Shown here: piece after piece, positions 26,724 through 34,386 of the stretch
Numbering within the stretch: the stretch's first letter is position 1
Layout: the number at the start of each line of letters is the position of its first letter
From: Caballeronia zhejiangensis
Lineage (GTDB): Bacteria; Pseudomonadota; Gammaproteobacteria; Burkholderiales; Burkholderiaceae
Assembly (NCBI RefSeq): GCF_000698575.1
Contig: NZ_JFHD01000001.1
Location: 620,001-684,000 of the forward strand
Reading direction: 5' to 3'
Length of the DNA stretch: 64,000 nucleotides
The notes under the pieces: generated by a model
Databases searched by the model: none
What the model was told of the DNA's origin: nothing
Seen by the model: the letters and a program-made list of their open reading frames with translations, nothing else
Translations under genes and position numbers: made by a program

Positions 26724-27653
26724 CTAACTAACCCATCCTCGTTCGATGAGCGGCACGTCCCACGCCGGCTCCGGACCCAGCCGCTCGGCGAGAAATTCGA
26801 CCAGCGCTTTCACCTTGAGCCCTTGCCGCTGCGTCGCGGGATAGACGGCTGCGAAGTTCATCGGAGAGAGCGCGTAGTCCGGCAGAATCGGCACGAGCGA
26901 GCCATTGAGCAGCGACGCGCTCGCGACGAGCGTCGGCAGGCACACCACGCCGCCGCCCGTCAGCGCGTAGTCGTGCAGCAAGTGCACCGAATTCGAACGC
27001 ACGATGCCCGGCAGTTCTATTTCGACGACCTCGCTGCCGCGCGTCATCGTCCAGCGATTGCGCGACGGATAGCCCGAGTAAAGCGCCGTCCTGTGATCGA
27101 GCAGTTCGCGCGGATGCCGGGGCGCGCCATGTTCGTTCACGTAGGAAGGCGCGGCGCAAAAGAGCCGCCGGACGGTGAAGAGACGCCGCTCGATCAGCGA
27201 TTCGGAGATCGCCGGAAAGATCTGGAACGCGACGTCGAAGCCCTCTTCGATCGGATCGACGACACGGTCGTTGACGATCACGTCGAGCTGGATGCCGGGA
27301 TACCGTCGATTGAATTCGGCCAGCGATGCGCCGAAGTGACCCAGCGCGAAGCCCGGCAACATCTGAATGCGCAGCCGCCCGGTCGGTGTCGCGCGCAACT
27401 CGCGCATCTGGTCGGTCAGTTCGTTGACGCGCCCCACCACTTCCGCGCAGTCCCGATAGAACGCCTCGCCGACATCGGATAGCCTGACGTGCCGCGTGCT
27501 GCGATGAAACAGCGGCACATTGAGGAATTTCTCCAACTGCTGAATGCGCGTGGTGACGACCGAACTGGCGACGCCGAGCTGCCGCGCCGCTTCCGCGAAG
27601 CTGCTGGTCTCCGCCACGCGCACGAAGGCCTCTATGCTGAGAAAACGATCCAT
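26724..27653 (-). CDS. LysR-family transcriptional regulator (CrgA/DntR-like group)
   Basis: 309 residues. HTH: IEAFVRVAETSSFAEAARQLG, SSVVTTRIQQLEKFL, FHRSTRHVRLSDVGEAF. The effector domain has GRLRIQMLPGFALGHF and DRVVDPIEEGFDVAFQIF, common in the large Burkholderia LysR group with a PTGRLR linker. It follows the MFS gene on the same strand by 57 bases and may be co-transcribed with it. Effector unknown. Confidence 0.92.
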   Translation of the reverse strand: MDRFLSIEAFVRVAETSSFAEAARQLGVASSVVTTRIQQLEKFLNVPLFHRSTRHVRLSDVGEAFYRDCAEVVGRVNELTDQMRELRATPTGRLRIQMLPGFALGHFGASLAEFNRRYPGIQLDVIVNDRVVDPIEEGFDVAFQIFPAISESLIERRLFTVRRLFCAAPSYVNEHGAPRHPRELLDHRTALYSGYPSRNRWTMTRGSEVVEIELPGIVRSNSVHLLHDYALTGGGVVCLPTLVASASLLNGSLVPILPDYALSPMNFAAVYPATQRQGLKVKALVEFLAERLGPEPAWDVPLIERGWVS

Positions 27654-27710
27654 GCTGGTCCCTTTCGAGCGTGTCCAGCATGTCAGTGTATCCGCAGCGC
27701 GCGTATGCGC

Positions 27711-28958
27711 TTACTCGGGCTGCTCGCCTCCGACGAGCCCCACGCCGCGCGCTTTTCCGCGCACGCGGGCGGGCGCGGTCTCTTCGAGCAGCAGGCTCAC
27801 GCCGATGCCCAGAATCACCGCGCAAATCGGGAGCCAGAGAATATTCTGGATTCCGAATCGTGTAGCGACGAAACCCGCGATCGCGGGCGCCACGCCGCCG
27901 CCGAAGATCTCGCCCGCGCCGACGACGATGCCGATCGCCGTCGACACCATGCCGATCGGCGCCGCTTCCGTCGCGACCGGCCCTGACAGCAGCGAAACGA
28001 GGCCGAGCGTGAAGAACGACGCCACGAACAGCACGATGAACAGAACGAGCGGCTGCGCCCCGACGCCGCGAAACACGTACAGCATGACGGCCGTGCCCGC
28101 GAAACCGGCGATGCTCGCAAGCCGCCGTCCGACGAGATCGGAGAGTCCCGGCAACGCGAACTGGCCGACGAATCCGCCAAAGCCAATCGCCGATACGACG
28201 ATGCCCATGCGCTGCGTGTCGAGCGCGAGATAGTCGGTGAGGTAAAGCGGCAGCATCGCGCCGAGCACGAAGACGCCCGTCATCGCGCAGAAGAGCGCGA
28301 CCATCGCGACGGGAATGTTGCGGCTCTTCAGCACGTCGCGCCAGTTGCCCTTCGCGGCCTGCTGTTGCGCAGGCGCCGACGCCGGTTCGCGAATCACGAA
28401 GAACATCAGCACGCCGAGTATCAAGCCGGGAATGGACACGAGCGCGAACACCCAGCGCCACGACACGACGTTGAGCAGTTGCGTCGCGATGATCGGCGAA
28501 AGCGCAAGCCCGAAGAGCGCGAATCCGCTTTGCTGCAGCCCGAGATTGAAGCCGCGCCGCTTCGGATGCGAGGCGTCGGCGGTCGCGGCGAAACTCGTCG
28601 GACAGAACGAGCCTTCGGCGACGCCCATCAGCGAGCGCACGGCGAGCAGGCTGGCGAGGCCGCCCGCGACGCCCGAAAATCCGGATAGCAGCGAAAACGC
28701 GATGATCGCGGGAATCAGCACTTTGCGACGTCCGATCTTGTCGGAGATGCCGCCCATCAGCGCGGCGAACACGCCCCACGACAGCCCCAGTATGCCGATG
28801 CAGTTGCCGACATCCTGCGCGGTGAGATGCAGGTCCTTCATCATTGCCGGAAAGAGCGGCGCGATCAGCCATCGATCGAGGCCGACAAGGCCGAATCCGA
28901 GCGCAAGCAGCGTCACGGCTTTCCATTCGTAGGACGTATCCCACCGGTTCGAGGTCAT
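27711..28958 (-). CDS. MFS transporter (ACS/organophosphate-type, hexuronate/phthalate-like)
   Basis: 415-residue 12-segment carrier. Motifs: LALGFGLVGLDRWLIAPLFP in TM1, GGISDKIGRRKVLIP in loop 2-3, and VAEGSFCPTSFAATADASHP, followed by a mirrored second half with GLSDLVGRRLASIAG. I chose ATG 28958, preceded by CAGGAGACAAAG; the open frame upstream lacks a ribosome site. A LysR gene follows directly. Substrate unknown; anion:cation symporter relatives carry organic acids. Confidence 0.9.
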   Translation of the reverse strand: MTSNRWDTSYEWKAVTLLALGFGLVGLDRWLIAPLFPAMMKDLHLTAQDVGNCIGILGLSWGVFAALMGGISDKIGRRKVLIPAIIAFSLLSGFSGVAGGLASLLAVRSLMGVAEGSFCPTSFAATADASHPKRRGFNLGLQQSGFALFGLALSPIIATQLLNVVSWRWVFALVSIPGLILGVLMFFVIREPASAPAQQQAAKGNWRDVLKSRNIPVAMVALFCAMTGVFVLGAMLPLYLTDYLALDTQRMGIVVSAIGFGGFVGQFALPGLSDLVGRRLASIAGFAGTAVMLYVFRGVGAQPLVLFIVLFVASFFTLGLVSLLSGPVATEAAPIGMVSTAIGIVVGAGEIFGGGVAPAIAGFVATRFGIQNILWLPICAVILGIGVSLLLEETAPARVRGKARGVGLVGGEQPE

Positions 28959-29196
28959 CTTTGTCTCCTGAGTCAGAATCGCGCGCCGCGTGGTTGAAAT
29001 GCGGCATCGTCGACGCAACAGAGGGTGACTCAGACGCGCTTCGAAAAGAACGGGCGAACCGCCGAATGCGTCATTCGCGATTCGCAAACAATGGCGCGGC
29101 TGCAGCGCTCGCCGGGCTGCGCGAAGCAGTTCGAGCGGATTTCCGCTCAACTAGGGATACTTCCGATAGACGCCCCGAACCGGAGGAAAACGCAAC

Positions 29197-29493
29197 ATGA
29201 AAACACTATCGATGATCCCGGCGCTCGCCATTGCGCTCGCCGGTTGTGCCGCAGGCGGCTCGCAGCCAGGCGCGCCGAATCTGAGCGCTGCGCAATGCCG
29301 CGATCTCACCGCGCTCAGAAACCACGCGCCGCTGACGCGCGAGCGCAATCTGAGCGAACTGGCCGCGCTCGAACGAGCGGGCTACGTTCCGTCGAAATTT
29401 TTCGACCCGTACTATCCCGACGATCTGCATGCGGCGCAACGTCAGGTCGATATCTGGTACCGGACGGAATGCCCGGAGGCGCGGACGAATTGA
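29197..29493 (+). CDS. Small DUF4148-type lipoprotein
   Basis: 98 residues. The signal ends in a lipobox (ALAIALAGC, Cys at 17). The C-terminal part LSELAALERAGYVPSKFFDPYYPDDLHAAQ follows the DUF4148 pattern common and abundant in Burkholderiaceae, whose function is unknown to me. GGAGGAAAA precedes the ATG by about 6 bases. The FKBP gene follows after 50 bases. Confidence 0.75.
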   Translation: MKTLSMIPALAIALAGCAAGGSQPGAPNLSAAQCRDLTALRNHAPLTRERNLSELAALERAGYVPSKFFDPYYPDDLHAAQRQVDIWYRTECPEARTN

Positions 29494-29516
29494 GGCCAAA
29501 GGGCTGTCGATATAAT
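29490..29516 (+). promoter_or_regulatory. Candidate sigma-70 promoter for the FKBP gene
   Basis: A perfect -10 hexamer TATAAT at 29511-29516 lies 27 bases before the FKBP ATG. TTGAGG at 29490-29495 could act as -35 with a short 15-base spacer. The match to consensus is unusual in this GC-rich context. Confidence 0.45.
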
Positions 29517-29543
29517 GGCCCTTCCGTTCAACGAGGTTATCGC

Positions 29544-29942
29544 ATGAAATCAGTCATCGCTCTGCTCGCCGCATCCGCCATCGCAACCACCGCGTTCGCC
29601 GCCAACACCACCGAGAAGCTGCCGTCGGGTGTCGTCGTCGAGCACCTCAAGCAAGGCACCGGCGCGCAACCCACCGCCGACGACACCGTGAGCGTCAACT
29701 ATCGCGGCACGCTCGCCGACGGCACCGAATTCGACAGCTCGAGCAAGCACGGCGGCCCCGCGACCTTCCCGCTCAACCGCGTGATTCCGTGCTGGACGCA
29801 AGGCGTGCAGAAGATCAAGGTCGGCGGCAAGGCGAAGCTGACCTGCCCGGCCGCAACCGCCTACGGCAGCCGCGGCGTCGGCACGATTCCGCCGAACAGC
29901 GACCTGACGTTCGAAGTCGAACTGCTCGAGATCAAGAAGTAA
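29544..29942 (+). CDS. FKBP-type peptidyl-prolyl cis-trans isomerase, exported
   Basis: 132-residue prolyl isomerase. Residues 1-19 form a signal peptide (MKSVIALLAASAIATTAFA). The FKBP domain is complete: GDDTV-like ADDTVSVNYRGTLADGTEFD, FPLNRVIPCWTQGVQKIKVG, AKLTCPAATAYGSRGVG and IPPNSDLTFEVELLEI. Periplasmic folding helper by family. The frame is open upstream of 29544, but signal peptide, ribosome-site spacing and the promoter at 29511 support this start. Monocistronic. Confidence 0.95.
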   Translation: MKSVIALLAASAIATTAFAANTTEKLPSGVVVEHLKQGTGAQPTADDTVSVNYRGTLADGTEFDSSSKHGGPATFPLNRVIPCWTQGVQKIKVGGKAKLTCPAATAYGSRGVGTIPPNSDLTFEVELLEIKK

Positions 29943-29975
29943 TCGAAGCACGCGCAATCGCGGACGATGCGCTTT

Positions 29976-30689
29976 CTAAGCGGCCTCGTCCCGCAATTGC
30001 GCGAGCGATGCACGCTGCCTGCCGTTCACGTCGAAGTTATCGTCGGCGAGCCAGCGTTCGAAGCCGCGCCGGATGCGCGGCCAGTCCTTATCGATGATCG
30101 CGTACCACGCCGTATCGCGATTGCGTCCCTTGTAGACGATCGCCTGCCTGAAGATGCCTTCGAACTCGAAGCCGAGCCGAAGCGCCGTCTTGCGCGAAGG
30201 CGCGTTCAGGCTGTCGCACTTCCATTCGTAGCGCCTGTAGCCCAAATCGTCGAAAACATGGCGCATCAGCAGATATTGCGCTTCCGTCGATATGCGCGTC
30301 TGCTTGAGCAGGGGCGAGAACGTGACGCTGCCCATTTCGATGACGCCATGCACAGGCTCGATCCGCATCAGCGCGAGCGTGCCGACCGCCTTGCCGCTCG
30401 CCGAATCGATGACCGTGTAATGCAGCGGATCGGCGGACGCGGCGGCTTTCGCCAGATAGTCGCGAAAGGTTTCGAAATCCGCGAACGGCCCGACGAAAAG
30501 ATAAGTCCAGTCGCTGCCGTCCGGTGCGCGGCCGTAGGCATCGAAGAGATCGGCCGCGTGGCGATCCAAGTCGAGCGGCTCGATGCGGCAATGCCTGCCG
30601 TCGATGCCGATGCGCGCCGGGCGCTCACGCGTTTTCCAGTCCGTTACCGCTTCGCCGATCGGCTGCTGATATTCGTTGGTTCTCGTCAT
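29976..30689 (-). CDS. GNAT-family N-acetyltransferase (RimJ/RimL-like)
   Basis: 237 residues. The acetyltransferase_3 pattern is visible: CRIEPLDLDRHAADLFDAYG, then AVGTLALMRIEPVHGVIEMG, LLMRHVFDDLGYRRYEWKCD, and the C-terminal NAPSRKTALRLGFEFEGIFR. It resembles the Burkholderia/yeast Mpr1-like and RimL groups that act on proteins or small amines. It converges on the FKBP gene. Target unknown. Confidence 0.88.
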   Translation of the reverse strand: MTRTNEYQQPIGEAVTDWKTRERPARIGIDGRHCRIEPLDLDRHAADLFDAYGRAPDGSDWTYLFVGPFADFETFRDYLAKAAASADPLHYTVIDSASGKAVGTLALMRIEPVHGVIEMGSVTFSPLLKQTRISTEAQYLLMRHVFDDLGYRRYEWKCDSLNAPSRKTALRLGFEFEGIFRQAIVYKGRNRDTAWYAIIDKDWPRIRRGFERWLADDNFDVNGRQRASLAQLRDEAA

Positions 30690-30773
30690 GCGTGAAGCGC
30701 TCCGTTGCGTGAAAGGGCAACTCGCAGTCTAAAAGCTCGGCCATCGAAAATCGAGCGATTCTGAAATTTCGGA

Positions 30774-31001
30774 ATGCGGCGCGTGCCGCGAACCTCGCCT
30801 TCGGAAAACTTCGCGCATCTGTTCGATCCGCTCGTCACGACCAAGCCGCGCGGACACGGACCCGGCCTCGGGCTCGCGATCACGTCGCCCATCGTCGACG
30901 GATTCGGCGCGCGGATCGCGGCTGTCAATCGCGAAGAAGGTGGCGCACAATTCACCATCGCATTGGTGGCGGCGAACGGCCGGAGCATCGACAGTGCATG
31001 A
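30774..31001 (+). pseudogene. Remnant of a sensor histidine kinase C-terminus
   Basis: A 75-codon open frame encodes only the end of a HATPase domain: ENFAHLFDPLVTTKPRG, then the G box HGPGLGLAITSPIV and a terminal GGAQFTIALVAANG. The order matches DctB-type kinases (LF-P-FTTK ... G-GLGL). The sensor, dimerisation and N-box parts are absent; a stop lies in frame upstream at 30762. With no phosphoacceptor His it cannot be a working kinase. It stops directly before a second remnant in the same frame. Confidence 0.65.
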
Positions 31002-31088
31002 AAGCATGAACGTTTCGACGCGCTGGACACGGTCATCGAGGAACTCGAACGCAAGGAGAAACGTGATGGTCGCAAGCAGAGAAAATGA
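31002..31088 (+). pseudogene. Possible ArsR-family regulator tail preceding the SRPBCC gene
   Basis: Directly after the stop of the kinase remnant, and in its frame, 28 codons read KHERFDALDTVIEELERKEK and on to a QRK end with stop at 31086-31088, overlapping the SRPBCC start. ArsR regulators that partner AHSA1/SRPBCC genes commonly end in such a charged helix and overlap the next gene by about 20 bases. The winged-helix part is missing. This reading is tentative because the stretch is short. Confidence 0.4.
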
Positions 31089-31599
31089 GTCCGCCCGCAC
31101 GAACAACCGCACGAGCAACCGCACCGCATCGGAGCGCAAGTCCGAGCGCGAGATGGTCATCACGCGAATCTTCGACGCGCCGCCGCGGCTCGTGTTCGAA
31201 GCGTGGACCACGCCCGAGCTTTTCCGGCAATGGTGGGTACCGAAGTCGAGCGGTGCGACCCTGCTCTCGTGCGAACAGGACGTGCGTGTCGGCGGGCGCT
31301 ATCGGCTGGCGTTCGCTCATCCCGAGGCATCGGCGCCCATGGCGTTCTTCGGCAGATACCTCGACGTGGTTCCGGATGCGCGCCTCGTCTGGACCAACGA
31401 GGAAAGCGACGATGGCGCCGTCACGACCGTGACCTTCGAAGAGAAGGATGGCAAGACGCTGCTCGTGATGCACGAGCTGTATCCGTCGAAGGAAGCGCTC
31501 GACGTCGCCATCGAGGGAATGGACGAAGCAATGCCCGAAACGTTCGAGCAACTGGACGAATTCCTGATTCAGCGCGGCGCGTTCCCCGGTAGGTCTTGA
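31066..31599 (+). CDS. SRPBCC (AHSA1-type) domain protein
   Basis: 177-residue START-like fold protein. After a charged, asparagine/arginine-rich first ~28 residues, the domain runs VITRIFDAPPRLVFEAWTTP, FRQWWVPKSS, VGGRYRLAFAHPE, FFGRYLDVVPDARLVWTNEE and TFEEKDGKTLLVMHELYPS, ending with the family EAMPETFEQLDEFL helix. AAGGAGAAA precedes ATG 31066. Such genes usually follow an intact ArsR regulator; here only a possible tail remains, so its control is probably altered. Confidence 0.85.
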   Translation: MVASRENESARTNNRTSNRTASERKSEREMVITRIFDAPPRLVFEAWTTPELFRQWWVPKSSGATLLSCEQDVRVGGRYRLAFAHPEASAPMAFFGRYLDVVPDARLVWTNEESDDGAVTTVTFEEKDGKTLLVMHELYPSKEALDVAIEGMDEAMPETFEQLDEFLIQRGAFPGRS

Positions 31600-31610
31600 T
31601 GAACGCAAAT

Positions 31611-31642
31611 ATGGCCCGATCAGCGCAAGCCGATCGGGCCAT
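31611..31642. terminator. Bidirectional terminator between SRPBCC gene and aceA
   Basis: An 11-bp perfect stem (ATGGCCCGATC / GATCGGGCCAT) with a 10-base loop sits in the 72-bp gap between the two convergent genes. A-rich sequence flanks one side and T-rich the other, so it can end transcription from both directions. Confidence 0.7.
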
Positions 31643-31671
31643 TTGTCATTTCGCGTGAAGTACGAGCGCGA

Positions 31672-33252
31672 TCAGAACTGGTTCATCGTGTTGTCTTTCC
31701 CCGCCGCCTTCAAAGCCGCTTCGCCGCTGAAATACTCCTTGTGATCGTCGCCGATGTCCGAGCCGGACATGTTCTGGTGCTTCACGCACGCGATGCCCTG
31801 ACGGATTTCCTTGCGCTGCACGCCCGCCACATAACCCAGCATGCCCTGGTCGCCGAAGTATTCCTTGGCGAGATTGTCGGTCGACAGCGCGGCCGTGTGA
31901 TACGTCGGCAGCGTGATCAGATGATGGAAGATGCCCGCTTCGCGCGACGCGTCGGCCTGGAAGGTGCGGATCTTTTCATCGGCGAGCTGCGCGAGTTCGG
32001 TCTGATCGTATTCCACGCTCATCAACTGGGCGCGGTCGTAGGCCGAAACATCCTTGCCCGCGGCCTTCATCGCGTCGTACGCCTGCTGGCGGAAGTTCAG
32101 CGTCCAGTTGAACGACGGGCTGTTGTTGTACACCAGCTTGGCGTTCGGAATGACCTTGCGGATCTCGCTGACCATGCCGCCGATCTGCGCGATATGCGGT
32201 TTCTCGGTTTCGATCCACAGCAGGTCGGCGCCGTTCTGCAGCGCGGTGACGCAATCCAGCACGCAGCGCGCCTCGCCCGAGCCGGCACGGAACTGGAACA
32301 GGTTGCTCGGCAGGCGCTTGGGACGCAGCAGCTTGCCGTCACGCTTGATGATGACGTCGCCATTGCCCAGTTCGTCCGCCGTCAGTTCTTCGCAATCGAG
32401 GAACGAATTGTATTGATCGCCCAGGTCGCCCGGTGTGCGCGTCACGGCAATCTGCTTGGTGAGGCCCGCGCCGAGCGAATCGGTACGCGCCACGATGATG
32501 CCGTCGTCGACACCGAGTTCCAGGAACGCGTAACGGATCGCGCGAATCTTGGCGAGGAAATCCTCGTGCGGCACGGTGACTTTCCCGTCCTGGTGACCGC
32601 ACTGCTTCTCGTCGGACACCTGATTTTCGATCTGGATGCAGCACGCGCCCGCTTCGATGAACTGCTTGGCAAGCAGATACGTCGCTTCCGCGTTGCCGAA
32701 ACCCGCGTCGATGTCGGCGATGATCGGCACGACGTGCGTCACGTGGTTGTCGATCTTTTCCTGAATGGCGGCCTTGGCAGCGCCTTCGGCCGCATCGAGC
32801 TGACGGAACAGGCCGCCCAACTCACGCGCGTCGGCCTGGCGCAGGAACGTGTACAACTCGCGGATCAGCGCGCTGACCGAGGTTTTTTCGTGCATCGACT
32901 GATCCGGCAGCGGACCGAACTCGGAGCGCAGCGCGGCGACCATCCAGCCGGACAGATAAAGGTAACGGCGCTCGGTGCTGTTGAAGTGCTTCTTGATGGA
33001 GATCATCTTCTGCTGGCCGATGAATCCGTGCCAGCAACCGAGCGACTGCGTGTACTTCGACGGGTCGGCGTCGTAGGCGGCCATGTCGGCACGCATGATT
33101 TTCGCCGTGTACTTCGCGATGTCGAGGCCCGTCTTGAACTTGTTCTGCGCACGCATGCGCGCGGCATATTCGGGATTGATGGCACTCCACGCGCTGCCGT
33201 GATTCTCTTTCAAACCGGCAACTGCCTTGATGTCGTCTTGATACTGGGCCAT
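31672..33252 (-). CDS. aceA: Isocitrate lyase
   Basis: 526-residue glyoxylate-shunt enzyme splitting isocitrate to glyoxylate and succinate. The catalytic loop is KQCGH with nucleophile Cys218 and His220, the form seen in the longer (~530-residue) proteobacterial isocitrate lyases rather than the E. coli KKCGH form. Other signs: PIIADIDAGFGNAEATY, CCIQIENQVSDEK, IIVARTDSLGAG, and YNNSPSFNW. AGGAGA precedes ATG 33252. No malate synthase is adjacent. A 14-bp palindrome lies 93 bases upstream. Confidence 0.97.
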   Translation of the reverse strand: MAQYQDDIKAVAGLKENHGSAWSAINPEYAARMRAQNKFKTGLDIAKYTAKIMRADMAAYDADPSKYTQSLGCWHGFIGQQKMISIKKHFNSTERRYLYLSGWMVAALRSEFGPLPDQSMHEKTSVSALIRELYTFLRQADARELGGLFRQLDAAEGAAKAAIQEKIDNHVTHVVPIIADIDAGFGNAEATYLLAKQFIEAGACCIQIENQVSDEKQCGHQDGKVTVPHEDFLAKIRAIRYAFLELGVDDGIIVARTDSLGAGLTKQIAVTRTPGDLGDQYNSFLDCEELTADELGNGDVIIKRDGKLLRPKRLPSNLFQFRAGSGEARCVLDCVTALQNGADLLWIETEKPHIAQIGGMVSEIRKVIPNAKLVYNNSPSFNWTLNFRQQAYDAMKAAGKDVSAYDRAQLMSVEYDQTELAQLADEKIRTFQADASREAGIFHHLITLPTYHTAALSTDNLAKEYFGDQGMLGYVAGVQRKEIRQGIACVKHQNMSGSDIGDDHKEYFSGEAALKAAGKDNTMNQF

Positions 33253-33344
33253 GTGACTCTCCTAAGAACAAAGCGCGTTAGATGAATAGTCGAAGCGAAA
33301 CCGCATGACTACATGGTAACGCCCTTTCTTTGCTGGCGAGCCAA

Positions 33345-33358
33345 GTCTTATATAAGAC
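33345..33358. promoter_or_regulatory. Candidate operator upstream of aceA (14-bp palindrome)
   Basis: GTCTTATATAAGAC is a perfect AT-rich palindrome 93 bases upstream of the aceA start, with GT...AC ends as in GntR/FadR-class operators. In GC-rich DNA such a palindrome is unlikely by chance. Which regulator binds it is not known from this window. Confidence 0.5.
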
Positions 33359-33522
33359 ACAAGACAGTATTTATCGTTTTAAATCAACGAGATGGCCGAT
33401 CGTTTTTGCGATGCAAAACACGCTTTCAAGCCGCGAAAAGTCGAAGCGCCGCACGCGCGACGCGTGTCCCGCGATGTGAAACGCGCTTTCGAAAAATGGA
33501 TGCGTGCGGCGAGCCGCCGGGA

Positions 33523-34332
33523 TCACTCGACTGCGGCCAGCGCCAGATCGATTCCCGATTGACGGATGCCCGTTGCGGCAGCCGGGGCGAGGCCATCGTC
33601 GGTGATGACCTGATCGAAGCTTTCGAGACTCGCTACCTTGTATAGCCCGACCGTTCCGTATTTCGAACTCGCGACCGTGAGCACGTTGCGCGAGGCGGCT
33701 TCCATCGCAGCGAGCTTGACTTCGACTTTCGGCGCGGAAGGCGTGGTCACGCCACGGCGCAAGTCCCACGAACTCGCCGAGATGAACGCGACGTCGAGCA
33801 CGACCTGGCGCAGCGTCGCCGCCGCGAGCGTGCCGACGCTCGACAGGTTCCGGTGATCGAGCTGTCCGCCGATGTGTATGACGTTCACATGCGTCGCGCT
33901 GGCGAGTTCGCGCACGATCTGGAAGTCGTTGGTCACGACCGTCATGTCCGACAGCTCGACGATATGCGGCACGAACGACAGCATGGTCGTGCCGGCATCG
34001 AGATAGATCGACATGCCGGAGCGCAGACCTTCTGCGGCGCGGCGCGCGATGGCCTGCTTCTGCGGCTGTTCGACGACCGCCTTCGACTGATGGCTCGGCT
34101 CGCTGTTCAGATGACTCGCGATCCGCACGCCGCCCGGCACCGTATAGACGAATCCGGCTTCCTCGAGTGCGGCGATATCGCGCCGCACCGTCATGTGCGA
34201 ACAGTTGAACGATTCCATCAGCTGATGCACCGACAGCACCTTGTCCCGGCGCAACTGGCGCAGCATGGCCTCGCGCCGCTGATCGGGAATCAGCGGGACA
34301 TCGGATGCATCGGGTTTGGCCTGGCTCGACAT
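33523..34332 (-). CDS. DeoR/GlpR-family transcriptional regulator
   Basis: 269-residue sugar-responsive repressor. N-terminal HTH: RREAMLRQLRRDKVLSVHQL, ESFNCSHMTVRRDIAALEEAG, then YTVPGGVRI. The DeoRC sensor domain follows with IYLDAGTTMLSFVPHI, TVVTNDFQIV, HIGGQLDHRNLSSVG and KYGTVGLYKVA. It is last in the minus-strand operon with the SAF oxidoreductase and GntP permease, 54 bases after the latter, so it likely controls the acid-sugar genes. Confidence 0.92.
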   Translation of the reverse strand: MSSQAKPDASDVPLIPDQRREAMLRQLRRDKVLSVHQLMESFNCSHMTVRRDIAALEEAGFVYTVPGGVRIASHLNSEPSHQSKAVVEQPQKQAIARRAAEGLRSGMSIYLDAGTTMLSFVPHIVELSDMTVVTNDFQIVRELASATHVNVIHIGGQLDHRNLSSVGTLAAATLRQVVLDVAFISASSWDLRRGVTTPSAPKVEVKLAAMEAASRNVLTVASSKYGTVGLYKVASLESFDQVITDDGLAPAAATGIRQSGIDLALAAVE

Positions 34333-34352
34333 GAGAAAACCTTCATTAAGCG

Positions 34353-34376
34353 CCCCGGCGCGCGGGCTCGCCGGGG
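34353..34376. other. GC hairpin between gntP-like and deoR-like genes
   Basis: CCCCGGCG at 34353-34360 pairs perfectly with CGCCGGGG at 34369-34376 (loop 8). With no T-run on the transcribed strand, it may lower regulator expression relative to the permease or protect the upstream mRNA end. Confidence 0.35.
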
Positions 34377-34386
34377 GTCGCTTATC

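Noticed and set aside
29025-29543. In-frame N-terminal extension of the FKBP gene
   Set aside because: It overlaps the DUF4148 gene in another frame, contains the TATAAT promoter and would bury the clear signal peptide.
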